Origin: Sipunculus nudus
Taxonomy: Eukaryota > Annelida > Sipuncula > Golfingiida > Sipunculidae
Direction of reading: 5' to 3'
Assembly (NCBI GenBank): GCA_026874595.1
Contig: CM049316.1
Span: 2,928,339-2,992,338 of the forward strand
DNA: 64,000 bases
This document shows, one piece after another, positions 22,246 to 35,512 of the stretch. Below the pieces are notes generated by a model. That model saw only the letters and a program-made list of their open reading frames with translations, did no database searches and was not told where the DNA came from. Numbering within the stretch: the stretch's first letter is position 1; every line of letters begins with the position of its first letter. Both the position numbers and the translations under genes were made by a program.

Positions 22246-25200
22246 GAGCCAGCAAGTATGGTGCTAATATGAAAAACAAATTAAAATGTTGATTTGTGAC
22301 TGTAAACTGTAAAATACAAACTATAAAAGCTTCAAGATATTAAAATCAAAAGGCAGCCGACAGCAATATCACAATGCATGCCTCACCAGTGCCATCTGGT
22401 AGTAATACTAAAACCTTACCAGCAAGAGTTACAAAAGGCCTGACACTCTGACCCAGATCTGAGTCAGACCTGATTGAATGACAATGACAATGTTGTTCAA
22501 AAATGCCTATAAACATTCCAATGACACAATCAGTGACATTGGTATCATGGTCTGGGTTGGAAGGTTTGAGGTTTACACAATGAAGGTGTACACTATTGGG
22601 TTTTAATTTAAATGATTTTAACAGGCCAGCTAAAATCATGTAAACTCAAGGCCTGTAATCTCTTGGATTTCCTGACAGAAAGCCAAATGGGCCTGCTTCA
22701 TTTATTCTGATGCTATCACAGTTGTGGAAATGACAGTCAATGACCTGTACAATTAGGCCATGAAATGGTGAAATGGTAGAAGGTACCAAGAAACTCTTAA
22801 AAGTGCAAAATATACACATCAAAGTACATCTGTTGGTGTCTTTCTGGCAACATTACCACGTTCTTACCTTAATATTTTAATGAGTAATTATCTTTTAAAG
22901 ATCCTTGTAAGCCCGCTGTTAATTTAACATAACAAACCTTGTGAACCTGTTGTGAGTGGACGCTGATCGACTGATACCCTGCATGGACCCTTAATAAAGC
23001 CTGATTTTTCGAGTTCCAATAGTGATAAGATCAAAGCAGGGTCCCAGTCTAGATCCCATAACAAAGGACTGTGGGACTCTTCATATAATTATGGTGACTT
23101 CTTCTCCATGTAAACATAAGGGCACTTGGTAAAATTATGCATGTGCAGGGCAACTGAGCATTATTACGTTGGTGCTAAAACCTTTCAGAAGTTTCATGAA
23201 ACATCCAAACTCCAAAGACAACGAAAAGTTATTTATATTATGTTGAAACTGCCTAAAAAAGTCACTTTTACGATTTAAAAGGGGTCTCCTATTTGGACTT
23301 TACACAGTCTTTTCATAAGGGTCAATCTTAAGAAGTTGATGTAAAGCAGCAGAGCAAGTTGGAATAAAGCTTCTTGGGACAAGACAACCTGTTCAATGGA
23401 ACTATTTCACTCTGTTTGGCATCACCAGCACCTGTTATCATTTTTCTATAATCCATAAACTGGTAACAGCTTACACCCAGATTGGCACTCTGTACCCCAC
23501 CCCTCCTCCTGGAAAGTAAAACTAGATCCTTCCCTTTAACCAGATCCTATAGATATTTAAAGGGGTCTGCACTGGCCATGATCTGATCCTGTGCCAAAGC
23601 TTTTCAACACTGTTTGTGTGGTCCTGCTTGAAACAAATAATCCATGAAACCAATAGACATGCAAAAACACAACCAATTTGTCAAAGATAACAATACTCCC
23701 AAGTTGTGTAAATTAACAACAAGCTTTCTCCATTTCATAAAGTACCTAAATGGGTGAAAATTATGGAGCAAATACATCTAAATTTAATTGAAGTGCAGTT
23801 TTCCAATTGCTATGCCGAAATAAATAAAGAATTGTTATAAATTCAGTTATTAACCATATGTTATTTATCTAGAATTTTTTGTTCAACCTGGTATCTCTGT
23901 TGCCCTTGATACTCGTTGGAGATAATGATTTGCAGATTTCTGCACCGTGAATGGTTCAGCAGGAGCAATCATTCCCATGTTAAATACCTGAATGTCTTTA
24001 TCATAATGAAATACAGCCTTGAAATTGATCCTGGTGATATCCCATATAATTCTGTAACACCTTTGTTTGTTGTAATTACCTATTTACTGATAAAACCATT
24101 CACCCATAACTCGCACATCTGCCAGATGAGGCGTTATCAGTCTATAACAATTTGCAAGTGCCAGTCAGAAGACACACTTGTTGACCTCAGAATGGAGTCA
24201 ATATCCTCACTACAGACGATGACTTTTAGTCAATATACAATTAATGTTGTTTTGAATCTATTGACGGGCATGAAATAGGAAAGGCTGACATGAATTGCTC
24301 GTATCTGGGAAATTTTGGCAGATATGCGGGCTTATTCTCTTCAGATCATTCCCCCAAGATGGCGAGGACGTGTCAAACTGGGCAATATACACAGCACCTG
24401 AGAAACCTACCTCGAAATTTCAGCTCGGTTGGAGGGTCCAAAATTAAAACCTGTTCAGGTTTTGCCATCACTGCTAATTATTTGGATCTGCCAGTAGGTT
24501 TCAGCTGTGGGGAAAAAGGATTATTTGATAAAAGGTTTCCCCTTCACAAGCTTTGCAGGCTCGTCCAATGAACTGTCACGTGACGCAACCGGAACTTGTA
24601 TTCTGATATGCTGCAGGCAAGGTTTGACGTAGATACGGGGGACCATACCGCGTACATTTTCCCATGTCAAAGGAAATCACGTCAGTCTGTATTGCTTGTG
24701 TTTATACAACCGTAGAAAAAAAAGGTTTCAGTTTAATTTTAAAAGAGCACATGCATCTTATACGATAAAACATAATTCTCATATATGTGTAAGATGTTTG
24801 TAAATGATAATTGTAACTGTAGGGATAATGAACATGATTTTGTGGGAACCTTGTTTGACTGGTCTTTGAATTAATTAATGATTTATTAACTAACGCGGCA
24901 ATGTAAAATATTTAATCCCGCGTGAAAATAAGTCTTTTCCACGAGGGCGCGCATAATTAATGCTAACCTGCGGCGTTCAGGTCCCTTAATTGAGGGGTCG
25001 TCAAATAAAAAATAAATACAAACCATGCAGGAGCTCCTACAAGAACCAGAAAATGTTCACTTTGATCATTTTAGATTTTCTTGTCAAAATATCGGATCCA
25101 AACACATAGTCTCAATCTTCGCCAACAGATGCCGCTAGTGTAAAGAAACGCGTCTCTGGAAATAGATATTCTTTTGATGATACTGGTATAATGGAGATCG

Positions 25201-25384
25201 AGTTCTTAACGTATATAAAACGCACTGATCCGTTATCTAGGATTATCATGGCACCTCAAATAGCAGCAAGTTTTATGAACTTCTTAAAAAATACCTATAA
25301 ATAGGTCAGTGAAAAACATAACGTTAACCTTTTTTTAATCAAATCATGCATAATGCCGATGTTACTAATATGCAGTGATTTAGT
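22246..25384. other. Low-copy sequence, no firm gene
   Basis: Mostly unremarkable. It contains the promoter-like cluster near 24.58 kb and a CpG-richer stretch to about 25.0 kb. Frames such as 24290-24571 have no recognised similarity. Confidence 0.4.
24353..24670. promoter_or_regulatory. Promoter-like motif cluster
   Basis: The palindromic E-box GTCACGTGAC (24575-24584) lies 3 bp after TCCAATGAACT (CCAAT-type) and just before ACCGGAACTT (ETS-like). CAAGATGGCGAGG (YY1-like) lies about 220 bp upstream. This combination is typical of TATA-less animal promoters. Direction is unclear. A minus-strand gene running left is possible, and so is a first exon on the plus strand starting at the ATG within AAGATGGCG. 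Confidence 0.4.
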
Positions 25385-25612
25385 GGAGTCCACATCATCT
25401 GAATCCGAGTAAAGTCCGAGTCCAGGCCACATGCACAAGTCCAAATCCAAGTCAGAGTCCAGGCCACATGCACGAGTCCAAGTCCAAGTCAGAGTCCAGG
25501 CCACATGCACGAGTCCAAGTCCAGGTCAGAGTCCGGGCTTACACAAGTCCAAGTCCATCATCTTCGAGTCTGAGTCACTTGAAACCTGAGTCCAAGAGTC
25601 CGAACCCGTGAC
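25385..25612. repeat. GAGTCC/AAGTCC hexamer-rich tandem repeat (about 37-bp period)
   Basis: GAGTCCAGGCCACATGCAC recurs at about 25419, 25455 and 25492 among dense AAGTCC and GAGTCC hexamers. A second patch of the same hexamers lies at 25880-25940, so the two may be the ends of one element of about 550 bp. The Thr/Trp/Leu-rich open frame is repeat read-through. Confidence 0.8.
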
Positions 25613-26575
25613 CAATACAAATATTAAAAAAAAACAGTTTTAAATGAAATTTTCAGATTATTATATATATTTTTAAAGTTACTTCACTGATGCTTTTAAT
25701 ATAATGGCTAATTACATTTATTGCTTCAGATGCTGAGCATAGCTTGGTTTATATATGGTTTTATTATTTTGTAATATTATCTAAGTATAGTTGGAATATG
25801 TGCATAAGTCTTTATAATATGTGACAGAGTTGTTTTCTGTTGGACTCAAGATGGACCGGGAATGATTTCTCGTGTTTTTTCCGCGGAGTCCGAGATCAAA
25901 TCCGAGTCAAGGACCCTCGAGTCAAAGTCCGAGTCCCTAAAATAATATATCACTGGACTACTGTGCCAATTCTGTATGCATTTTAACTCAAAAATTTTAG
26001 TAGAAATATAATGATATGGCAGATCAACCTCGGACATTGTTTAATACATCTTGATAAATATTGAATTACATTATTATGTACGTTGCATCAAATACAAATA
26101 CTATTTGATAATACGGTAACGCGAATTGGGTGTGTCATACATATTAGATGAATATTATTACATAATTTACATTATGATTTTGGTTATGATTGGATACGGC
26201 ACAGTATGTTGCAGATGTAAATTATTCTAATTAGGAATCTGAAAGAGGAAAAATAGGAACCATACACCTATCACAAGACATTTCAAGGAAACTAGGCAAA
26301 ATTTCCCAGGACATTCAAAAAGTAATGGTAACACACACCATACAAATACATGCAATATAGAAAATAATTGTATTGTTTAAGAACTATATAGGTATGCCAT
26401 ATATGATAGCCATAGTGATTAGTGCGAGGCATCGTGATTCCTCTGTAATGTTGCTAATAACATCATGTCATAAATCATTTAAACAAAAAGCACTTATATA
26501 GTCAAGAAACAATTATTTTTACAAGTATTTCAGTAAAAAATCGAAATTTTAGGTACTTATATGAACGAATTTATT

Positions 26576-27062
26576 TTAAAGGGGCCCAATCACCTATATA
26601 AGCATGTTGTGTTAACACGAAAAATAGTTTCTCCTTTTTAAAATTGATCTGTACCTGCCAAAATATTGCCTTGAAACCGTTTGCTTACTCCTGTAAACGA
26701 GTGTTACAACAACCGGACACGATCGCAGGTGTCAACATAAACAAAGGGCATTGGGCCGTGTGCTGTGCGGTGCCTTAACACGTGCTAATCGGGAGATGTC
26801 CTGACTGACTTGTCACAAAAAAAGAAATGCATGTTTCCCCGGCTGAAACCCTCTCAATCAGACTCCGGTCAAGCGGCCTTGTTAAGGTAAAGAGACTGTG
26901 TTTACCAACACGCAGGGCTACAAGGAGGTGTTAAACAGTCGTATGCGAGAAAATGAGACTGTGTATTGGAATAGTTTTGCTGGTAAACTTTTGTATAAAG
27001 CTAAACTGAACTGATAGTGAAAAAGAATAGGAATAATATTGCTCCTAATTATGTCCCTTTAA
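26576..27062 (+). mobile_element. TTAA-bounded non-autonomous element, copy 2
   Basis: The left end TTAAAGGGGCCCAATCACC and the inverted right end TTAAAGGGACATAATTAGG form terminal inverted repeats, each starting at a TTAA. The body matches 18960-19436 in inverted orientation. No coding frame is visible. Confidence 0.75.
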
Positions 27063-27751
27063 CAGTACAAAAAGGACCGTGATATATATTGAACACTCAG
27101 AGGTCTCTCTCTCGATCGATTGAGTCTGTGTGTGTAAGTCCTGTGCGCGCCTTGTTCATCCTTTTTTGCAATTCCGAAATTGCATAGATTTATTGAGTTA
27201 CACAGATCGTTCTTGCTTATTCACTCACCAGCAGATTAAATATGGTTCACTAAACCTTACTCTCAAACAGTCAAATTCTATCAAATTAAATTGAAACTCT
27301 TGAGCTGGTAAATGTTGTGTGCCACCGATAGATGGCAGTCACGTCAACTTTACAAAAGGAGATGTCAGAAAATATTTTGCATTTTTGAAAGTTGTATACT
27401 GCAGGTGTAATGTCATATATTACCACACATTTCTTTAACCTAAAAATTCTCACGGAATCCGCAGCTGCTGATTCACCCTTAATTGCACCTACCATACAAA
27501 CAACTAAAATGTTCATACCTGCTTTCCTGCATGCAGCAGGACACAATTATTGTTGAAGAGTGTCATCGTAATGTTTATAACCATTAGGGAAATTTCCTTC
27601 GTTCAACGGAGATTTATAGATTTTTCTTATGTTGCAGCAAATTATTATTTCTTTTGCCTATTTATAAATTACTTTCATAAGTCTTTATTTAGTTGCAGGT
27701 GATCAACAGATCTGCAAAACAGGTCAACTGCACGCACAATGTATGCTTTTT

Positions 27752-28160
27752 TTAAGGTGTCCATTCACCTACCTTTTGAAAAAGAATTTATGTGATTTAC
27801 CTCCGTGAAGGATGTATGAACATGTTCATCAACAACATGTTTGTAGACACAGCAATGTTTACAAATGGAGAAAAAATGTAACCTTAGGTGGTAGGTTGCA
27901 TATATGCGGACGTAGAAAGGTCACATGTTACAAAACGCCATTTGCAAAGCTCTGCAGGCGTATCCGACTTGCTGCCAGATGCCCTTGTTGAATTTGTTTT
28001 GAGTATTTTGGCGGGTCCCCTCATAATACAAACACGTTGATATAAACAAAACAAGCAGTCTGTGTGCGGCGATATCCACGTTTTCTGGCCTATTTTATAA
28101 AAGCTCCAAGAGGATTATTTTTAGTTTCTAAAGGTCATATAGGCGATTGGGCCCTTTTAA
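27752..28160 (+). mobile_element. TTAA-bounded element with related termini
   Basis: The left end TTAAGGTGTCCATTCACC and the inverted right end TTAAAAGGGCCCAATCGCC are similar to the termini of 26576-27062, but the interior is different. At 409 bp it is non-coding. Probably a second subfamily using the same transposase. Confidence 0.55.
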
Positions 28161-30999
28161 TTAGATTACTAGAGATATAAGGCTAAAAAGTTGGGTTATT
28201 GGGCACTTTTTTCAGAAATAAGTGCGGGAGAATTTTTTTTTTTTTTTACTTTTATTATCATAATTTTTTTTATTAATATTTATATGATCACAGCACAACA
28301 TGGTAATAAATGAACCGATATTTTATCGACATTTTATTTTAATTTCTTTAAAGAAATTTCCGAGGGGCTGAAAATCTGAAAAATTAAAATTTTGTTGCGA
28401 CTGGGATCACGATTGACGCTCGCAGTGCCTACTACCTTTTTTGGCTTCGCAAATGATTTTCACGTTGATTTGTCGATATAAGGAATCCGAACATATATTT
28501 TTTTTATCCGAGGCCAACATATGTATATAGTTAAAGTAGTGGGAGCGGTCTATAATTCTTTGATGAAACTTTAACATATATAGGAAACATTTTCCAGGAC
28601 AGTTTGAAATTCATGTAAACATGTTTAAAGAGTTTTTAACGCAAAATTTACATTAATTTTTCGATAAATAAAATATTCGATTTAAAAAATGTATGTTTTA
28701 AATAAAATTGTATGATATAAAAAATAGTTTTAGATACATTTTATTCTTTAAAACCCAGAACTGAGAAATGTTCTTTCTTTCTTTTGTTTGAAAGAACAAA
28801 TACCAAGAATTCACCTTGAAATTAGAGTTTAACTGTTCAAAATGTTTATAGAAAATTCAGATATAAAAGAATTCTGAACCCTAAAAAGATCCTGTACACC
28901 TTTTACCATAATATTTTCCTACCACATGCACAAATAAATACGGGCGCGTGGAATTGGAAGAGAAAGGGGGACCTACTTTTAACGTAACTTGTTTGTTTTC
29001 ATACTCTGTAAACCACTTTTCGTCTGTGTCTATCATATATCAAAATAAATATACAAACATGTGTAACACAGTGCTTCTTGTATTAGTCTCAAAATTAATT
29101 GCAGAGAATATCTCATACACACAGATTTCAGCGAGATGCGGGCCTCGCGATTTCGTTTCAACTACGGTCAGGTGGCGACATCTAGAGGCGAATGAAGAGA
29201 CTTAAGTGAACGTTACCTGAAGAATTTTTAATTGTTTAACACGTATTTACCTAAAACTTATGATACTCGCTCAAGCTGGAAGTTTGCAATTACATGATTT
29301 TACACAAGCCATTTACGTATGTTTATTTAAATTCCTACTATTCAAGTTATTAATTATAAAGTAATTTATAAATTACTATAATTCAACTAATATTATTTTA
29401 TTATCAATTCATATATATACATATATATACGTGTGTGTGTGTTTATGTGTGTCAATAAAAAAATATATAGGTATATATATATAATAATAATAATATATCA
29501 TTTATTTTGAATTAACATATATTTCATTTACACGAACAAGCTTATATAATACATACGATATTTAAATGTTTATTTAATCTAACTATTCCTTTTTGAGAAA
29601 TATGAGATGGCGTGGACCGGGGGGGGGGGTATTACAGTTGAAGTGTGTGCTTGGTAACATAAGTTCCTTGGTAATTGTTGGGGTACAGAGTACGTACACG
29701 TGGCAAAACACTTCTGCAGCTTATATAGGTTTCATTTAGGCCATACACACGTTCTGAGAAATTTACTCTCCCATTTTTGCGGATCCATTATGCAACAAAT
29801 AAGATATAAAATAAAGATAAAATGTGTTTTAGATGGTATATTTTCAAACAACTAAATGTGCAAAATTTCATAGCTTTATGCCTGCTAATTTGCGAAAATA
29901 TCCCTCTCAACTTAAAGTGGTTAATCCACTGAAATACTGTTTATACAAAATGGCTGATCGACACTGTTAAGTAAGAAAATTTTGTCTCATATTTGGCTAT
30001 AGATGTATAGTGAATGTAAGTGACAGGAATCCGCACCAGGAACTGAGTTTTTCTTCCTCTTTTATGACTCTCAACTATTTTCCTTTCATAAAAAGGTAAT
30101 TTTGATACCAACTGTCAAGTCTTTTATAAGTGTCAAACACAGCGGAGCTGAGGTCCCCCGCAGGACAACAACTACAAATTTTGTCACAGGTCACTCTGGA
30201 TTGCACTAATTACTGGTCAATAAACAGGACCCAGGCAATCAAGATAAACAGTGCTGAAGCCCACAAGACTGCTACTGCATATCATACCCCCAGGTGTCAA
30301 TCAAGCCACAGCTCCATCTTCTCAGCCAATCACCACCTGAAGAACGGGGAGGGTCTCTCCGGGTATACATGTTTCTGTTTACCCCCACGTGGTGCTCACA
30401 GATCAGTTAAGGTCTAAGTTAAGATGCTACATTTGCTGACTGGTGACTTACCTAGTAGTAAACAAATTTACTAAGAAAATGAAGATTTTATGATTGTTTA
30501 AGTGAATCACATTTTTGTATTTTATTTTTTCCCAACCGGGGAAAATAAAGAAAAAATAACCCACCAGCTCCTTATTTTTTTTGTCCTGGAGTCTAAAGAA
30601 CAATTTTACGTGACCTCTGACAAGTAAATCCACGTGTCAGATCATCCGGTTAAGGACATACACATGTAGGGCCTATATAACGAAAGATTATTCCAGGATA
30701 ATAATACAAGATCTCTGACTACATATAACGAACAACTCTGTAGCTTAGACTTTTAAATGTAAAAGCAATTGGATTTGACCGTTGAATAGATTTACATATA
30801 TGGAAAGAAGTTATACTTTTTGGAGCACAGTCTTATATTAGATTTATTTTTATGGGGAAAATATTTATTGAAGGATGTTACCTTGTTGGAATATACCAAC
30901 ATCTGTATTACACATAGAGATAAATATCATAGCATATACAAAATAACTAGAATAGTTATAACATTTATTACAAATTTGTTAATTAGTTTATACTGAATG
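28161..30999. other. Low-copy intergenic sequence upstream of the Spire-like gene
   Basis: No firm gene. It holds a TA/TG microsatellite (about 29409-29500) and a G-run at 29619-29628. The less AT-rich stretch at 30140-30410 contains TGTTTAC (forkhead-type) and CACGTGG (E-box). Near 29170, CAGGTGGCGACATCTAG is reminiscent of a CTCF-type core. Confidence 0.45.
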
Positions 31000-31228
31000 T
31001 TTAAGGTAATGGAAGCGAAAAAGACGCGTGGCACGAAAATATTTTCCATGGTGTCACAAGCAGACAGCGCGCGAGTGGTGGAGAATTAAATCAATGACCG
31101 CTCCCTGATACAGTGGGCTCCTTGCTCGAGTATTTGTTTTGGGTCGCTGTCATTCAACATAACACGGCACGCATGAGTCGGTGTTGACAAGATGTGTTCC
31201 ATGAACAGCTTCTAGGATCCTGGAAATA
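31000..31228 (+). promoter_or_regulatory. Probable promoter and 5' UTR of the Spire-like gene
   Basis: This stretch directly upstream of the Spire-like start codon is richer in CpG than its surroundings (GACGCGTGGCACG, CAGCGCGCGAGTGG). No TATA box or initiator is obvious. An in-frame TGA at 31202-31204, nine codons before the ATG, shows the reading frame does not extend upstream in an unspliced message. The transcription start cannot be placed from sequence alone. Confidence 0.45.
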
Positions 31229-31439
31229 ATGGAGGAGATATCGTTACAGAGAATACTAGAGGCATTTAACGCACCTATAAATGAAGAACAAGCATGGGCT
31301 GTATGTTATCAGTGCGGGAAACACTTAAAATCTACCTGGGAAAGCGATTCTAGCACAGGTTGTTCGAAAATCGAAGGCCTGAGGTCCGTGGAGTTAGCCA
31401 GTGACGGGGGTATAGCCAGGATTACCACCGCTAATGACG
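31229..31439 (+). CDS. spire: Spire-type actin nucleator, exon 1 (start of KIND domain)
   Basis: Encodes the N-terminus of a Spire family protein. Residues 4-27 ([10 protein letters not shown], then [14 protein letters not shown]) match the highly conserved start of the Spire KIND domain, which in the family binds the C-terminal tail of formins such as Cappuccino/FMN2. Full-length Spire continues with WH2 actin-binding repeats, a Spire box and a modified FYVE domain at vesicle membranes; none of these is in the window. The start was chosen because of a good context (A at -3, G at +4), an in-frame stop nine codons upstream, and direct entry into the domain. The exon ends after one base of a codon at GACG|GTAGGT (phase 1). 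The frame reads 17 codons further into the intron before a stop. The next exon in frame is at 58109. Whether it is a Spire1- or Spire2-type gene cannot be said; most invertebrates have one. Confidence 0.9.
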
Positions 31440-33269
31440 GTAGGTTTTATTATGAACAAATCCAAAATGTACCAGACGATCGGTCAAACTAAATAAAATA
31501 AGATTTCATTCATCAAATTTATGTTAGCTGTATTAAATACAAGTGTATCTGTGTATATACCACATGATATGTATACTGCATATGATGAACACGGACTGAC
31601 ATGTTATCGTGAATTTGGTTTTCGATAGGGGAAAAAAAAGGTAATCAGAAGGTTTTACCCTGAATATCTTTAATGATCATTGAGGGTATGGCTTTTAGGT
31701 TCCCCACACAATATTAATAAAAAATCAGTTTTACAGTGTGAAGTGGCTGATGCCTTGGATCTCGAGATTCATTGAAGATAAAAAAATGATTAATTAATAT
31801 TCATAGAAATTAATCAAATTGACTCATATGATAAGCGATCAGATATATATGAAATGAATAAATATTTGCCTCTGACTGATAATATGTTGACAAATTATAC
31901 ATTACTTACTAGTATCTTAATGGTTCTAGTCATTAATTAAGTGCGTGAAGATTTTTTGCATACTTTTTCCCTTGAATGCCAACTTTAATCCAAGATAAAA
32001 TTGAAAAAAATATATATTTAAGCGTTAAAGAAAATGGTCATAAATATATTTAAAAATACAAAAGTGTGACCATTATAACTACATAGTATGTGATTAGATT
32101 TTCTTGCAGTCTAGTAAAGTTGTAGACTCTTTCATTTTAAAATGATACCTTTATATTAATAATTTCATAAGAAAATTATCATCATTATCTTTGTTATTAT
32201 TATTAAATATCAATATTATCAATATTACTTTTTTTTTTGGTTTATGTATTTTTGTTATATGTGTACATATACAGATTCACTGATTTTCCCAACTACATTT
32301 TTTTATGAATAATAAATAAAATGAAAGCTATCCATGAAAATAGTTGAGTGTTGGGTATAAACAGCATTAGCCACATATTGTAGAGTGTAGCACTGAAGGT
32401 GTTATTAAATTGTATACAGGTGAACCTGGGCTTATCAGGGGAGTAACCAGCTTAATTATAGCTGGTAATTGGTGATTATGTAACATTCATATGTGTGCAC
32501 AACACCCTGTCACCTGGAGGTAGGCTGGTCATAGGCTGGGCTGGTGCTGTTCCATCAGCTGCGTGTGTGGACTCCATGTACCTTTGGTGTCAACTTGGTG
32601 ATATACACTCAGAATCATTTATAATTATCATTCTATGTGTATTCATGGGTTTCTTACCATATTTTGTTTTGGTCCCATCTGGTTGATTCCCTACTTTGCT
32701 TTGATTTTTTTTTTCAAGTAAGCTTTCTTATTTTAAGGATTGTTTTAAATGTTAATCAGCTCCAGTTCTAAATATTATTTTATAGCAAGTATGTCAGGTT
32801 TGACAGGAATATCATATGAGTCTTCATTCTCACTTGAGTGGTTTGAGGTCATGCTTGGTTGATTGTGTGATTTTGATGGGTTAATCTTCTTCATGCTTTA
32901 AAAAGATGAAATTTCATATTTGCTAGCTTGGTAAGGGGTTCTTTCACTGGGAAGTATATATTTTAATCTTATTAGTATTAGAATTTTTTTAGGTATCTTT
33001 CCAGACTTCAAGACAAAGGTGAAATTTAAAGCTCATTATGTGTCTAATATTTTTTTTTTTGCAGAAATGTGTGTATAAAACCTCAGATAAAGATAATTAC
33101 TCTGTTCACTCAGCTGCTCTATGCTGGTGCTATATATATAGCAGATGTATATAGAATGCTGCTGCTACAAACTGGACAGCTGTGCACTGACCTCACCAGG
33201 TCACCATTACTGACAGAAATAGCATCAAGTGCACATGTACATGCATTCACAGGGATGGCTGGGACTGTT

Positions 33270-35512
33270 AAGTGTACTCAGGATCAGTAGGATCAGGTGG
33301 GATAGTCTCATCTTAAGTGTACAGATGGTCATCAGGATCAGGTGTGATAGTCTTATCTTAAGTGTACAGATGGTCATCAGGATCAGGTGTGATAGTCTCA
33401 TCTCAAGTGTACAGATGGTCATCAGGATCAGGTGTGATAGTCTCATCTCAAGTGTACAGATGGTCATCAGGATCAGGTGTGATAGTCTCATCTCAAGTGT
33501 ACAGATGGTCATCAGGATCAGGTGTGATAGTCTTATCTTAAGTGTACAGATGGTCATAAGGATCAGGTGCGATAGTCTCATCTCAAGTGTACAGATGGTC
33601 ATCAGGATCAGGTGTGATAGTCTCATCTTAAGTGTACAGATGGTCATCAGGATCAGGTGTGATAGTCTTATCTTAAGTGTACAGATGGTCATCAGGATCA
33701 GGTGTGATAGTCTCATCTTAAGTGTACAGATGGTCATCAGGATCAGGTGTGATAGTCTCATCTCAAGTGTACAGATGGTCATCAGGATCAGGTGTTATAG
33801 TCTCATCTCAAGTGTACAGATGGTCATCAGGATCAGGTGTGATAGTCTTATCTTAAGTGTACAGATGGTCATCAGGATCAGGTGTGATAGTCTCATCTTA
33901 AGTGTACAGATGGTCATCAGGATCAGGTGTGATAGTCTTATCTCAAGTGTACAGATGGTCATCAGGATCAGGTGTGATAGTCTTATCTTAAGTGTACAGA
34001 TGGTCATCAGGATCAGGTGTGATAGTCTCATCTGAAGTGTACAGATGGTCATCAGGATCAGGTGTGATAGTCTTATCTGAAGTGTACAGATGGTCATCAG
34101 GATCAGGTGGGATAGTCTTATCTTAAGTGTACAGATGGTCATCAGGATCAGGTGGGATAGTCTCATCTCAAGTGTACAGATGGTCATCAGGATCAGGTGT
34201 GATAGTCTCATCTCAAGTGTACAGATGGTCATCAGGATCAGGTGTGATAGTCTTATCTCAAGTGTACAGATGGTCATCAGGATCAGGTGTGATAGTCTCA
34301 TCTTAAGTGTACAGATGGTCATCAGGATCAGGTGTGATAGTCTTATCTTAAGTGTACAGATGGCCATCAGGATCAGGTGGGATAGTCTCATCTTAAGTGT
34401 ACAGATGGTCATCAGGATCAGGTGTGATAGTCTCATCTCAAGTGTACAGATGGTCATCAGGATCAGGTGGGATAGTCTTATCTTAAGTGTACAGATGGTC
34501 ATCAGGATCAGGTGGGATAGTCTCATTTTAAGTGTACAGATGGTCATCAGGATCAGGTGGGATAGTCTCATCTCAAGTGTACAGATGGTCATCAGGATCA
34601 GGTGGGATAGTCTCATCTCTAGTGTACAGATGGTCATCAGGATCAGGTGGGATAGTCTCATCTCAAGTGTACAGATGGTCATCAGGATCAGGTGGGATAG
34701 TCTCATTTTAAGTGTACAGATGGTCATCAGGATCAGGTGGGATAGTCTCATCTCAAGTGTACAGATGTTCATCAGGATTAGGTGTGATAGTCTTATCTTA
34801 AGTGTACAGATGGTCATCAGGATCAGGTGTGATAGTCTTATCTTTAGTGTACAGATGGTCATCAGGATCTGATGTGATAGTCTTATCTTAAGTGTACAGA
34901 TGGTCATCAGGATCTGATGTGATAGTCTTATCTTAAGTGTACAGATGTTCATCAGGATTAGGTGTGATAGTCTTATCTTAAGTGTACAGATGGTCATCAG
35001 GATCTGATGTGATAGTCTTATCTTAAGTGTACAGATGGTTATCAGGTTCAGGTGTGATAGTCTTATCTTAAGTGTACAGATGGTCATCAGGATCAGGTGT
35101 GATAGTCTCATCTCAAGTGTACAGATGGTCATCAGGATCTGATGTGATAGTCTTATCTTAAGTGTACAGATGGTCATCAGGATCTGATGTGATAGTCTTA
35201 TCTTAAGTGTACAGATGTTCATCAGGACTAGGTGTGATAGTCTTATCTTAAGTGTACAGATGGTCATCAGGATCTGATGTGATAGTCTTATCTTAAGTGT
35301 ACAGATGGTTATCAGGTTCAGGTGTGATAGTCTTATCTTAAGTGTACAGATGGTCATCAGGATCTGATGTGATAGTCTTATCTTAAGTGTACAGATGGTC
35401 ATCAGGATCAGGTGTGATAATCTCATCTTAAGTGTACAGATGGAGATCAGGATCAGGTGTGATAGTCTTATCTTAAGTGTACAGATGGTCATCAGGATCA
35501 GGTGGGATAGCC
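33270..35512 (+). repeat. 45-bp minisatellite, about 50 units
   Basis: The unit reads AGTGTACAGATGGTCATCAG, then GATCAGGTGTGATAGTCT, then CATCTTA or CATCTCA. Phase is kept throughout, with point variants: GGTGTGAT or GGTGGGAT, TCTTATC or TCTCATC. Because 45 is divisible by three, long frames stay open on both strands (15-residue repeats). Near the right end variant units form a 270-bp hexamer present twice (34861-35130 and 35131-35400). It lies in the first intron of the Spire-like gene and is not considered coding. Confidence 0.97.

Noticed and set aside
28948-29205. 85-codon plus-strand frame
   Set aside because: No homology, no start context or splice support; composition fits a random frame.
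33225-35492. Long open frames on both strands (up to 565 codons) with 15-residue repeats
   Set aside because: They are the 45-bp minisatellite read in a frame that happens to lack stops. Both strands are equally open and no non-repeat domain is attached.
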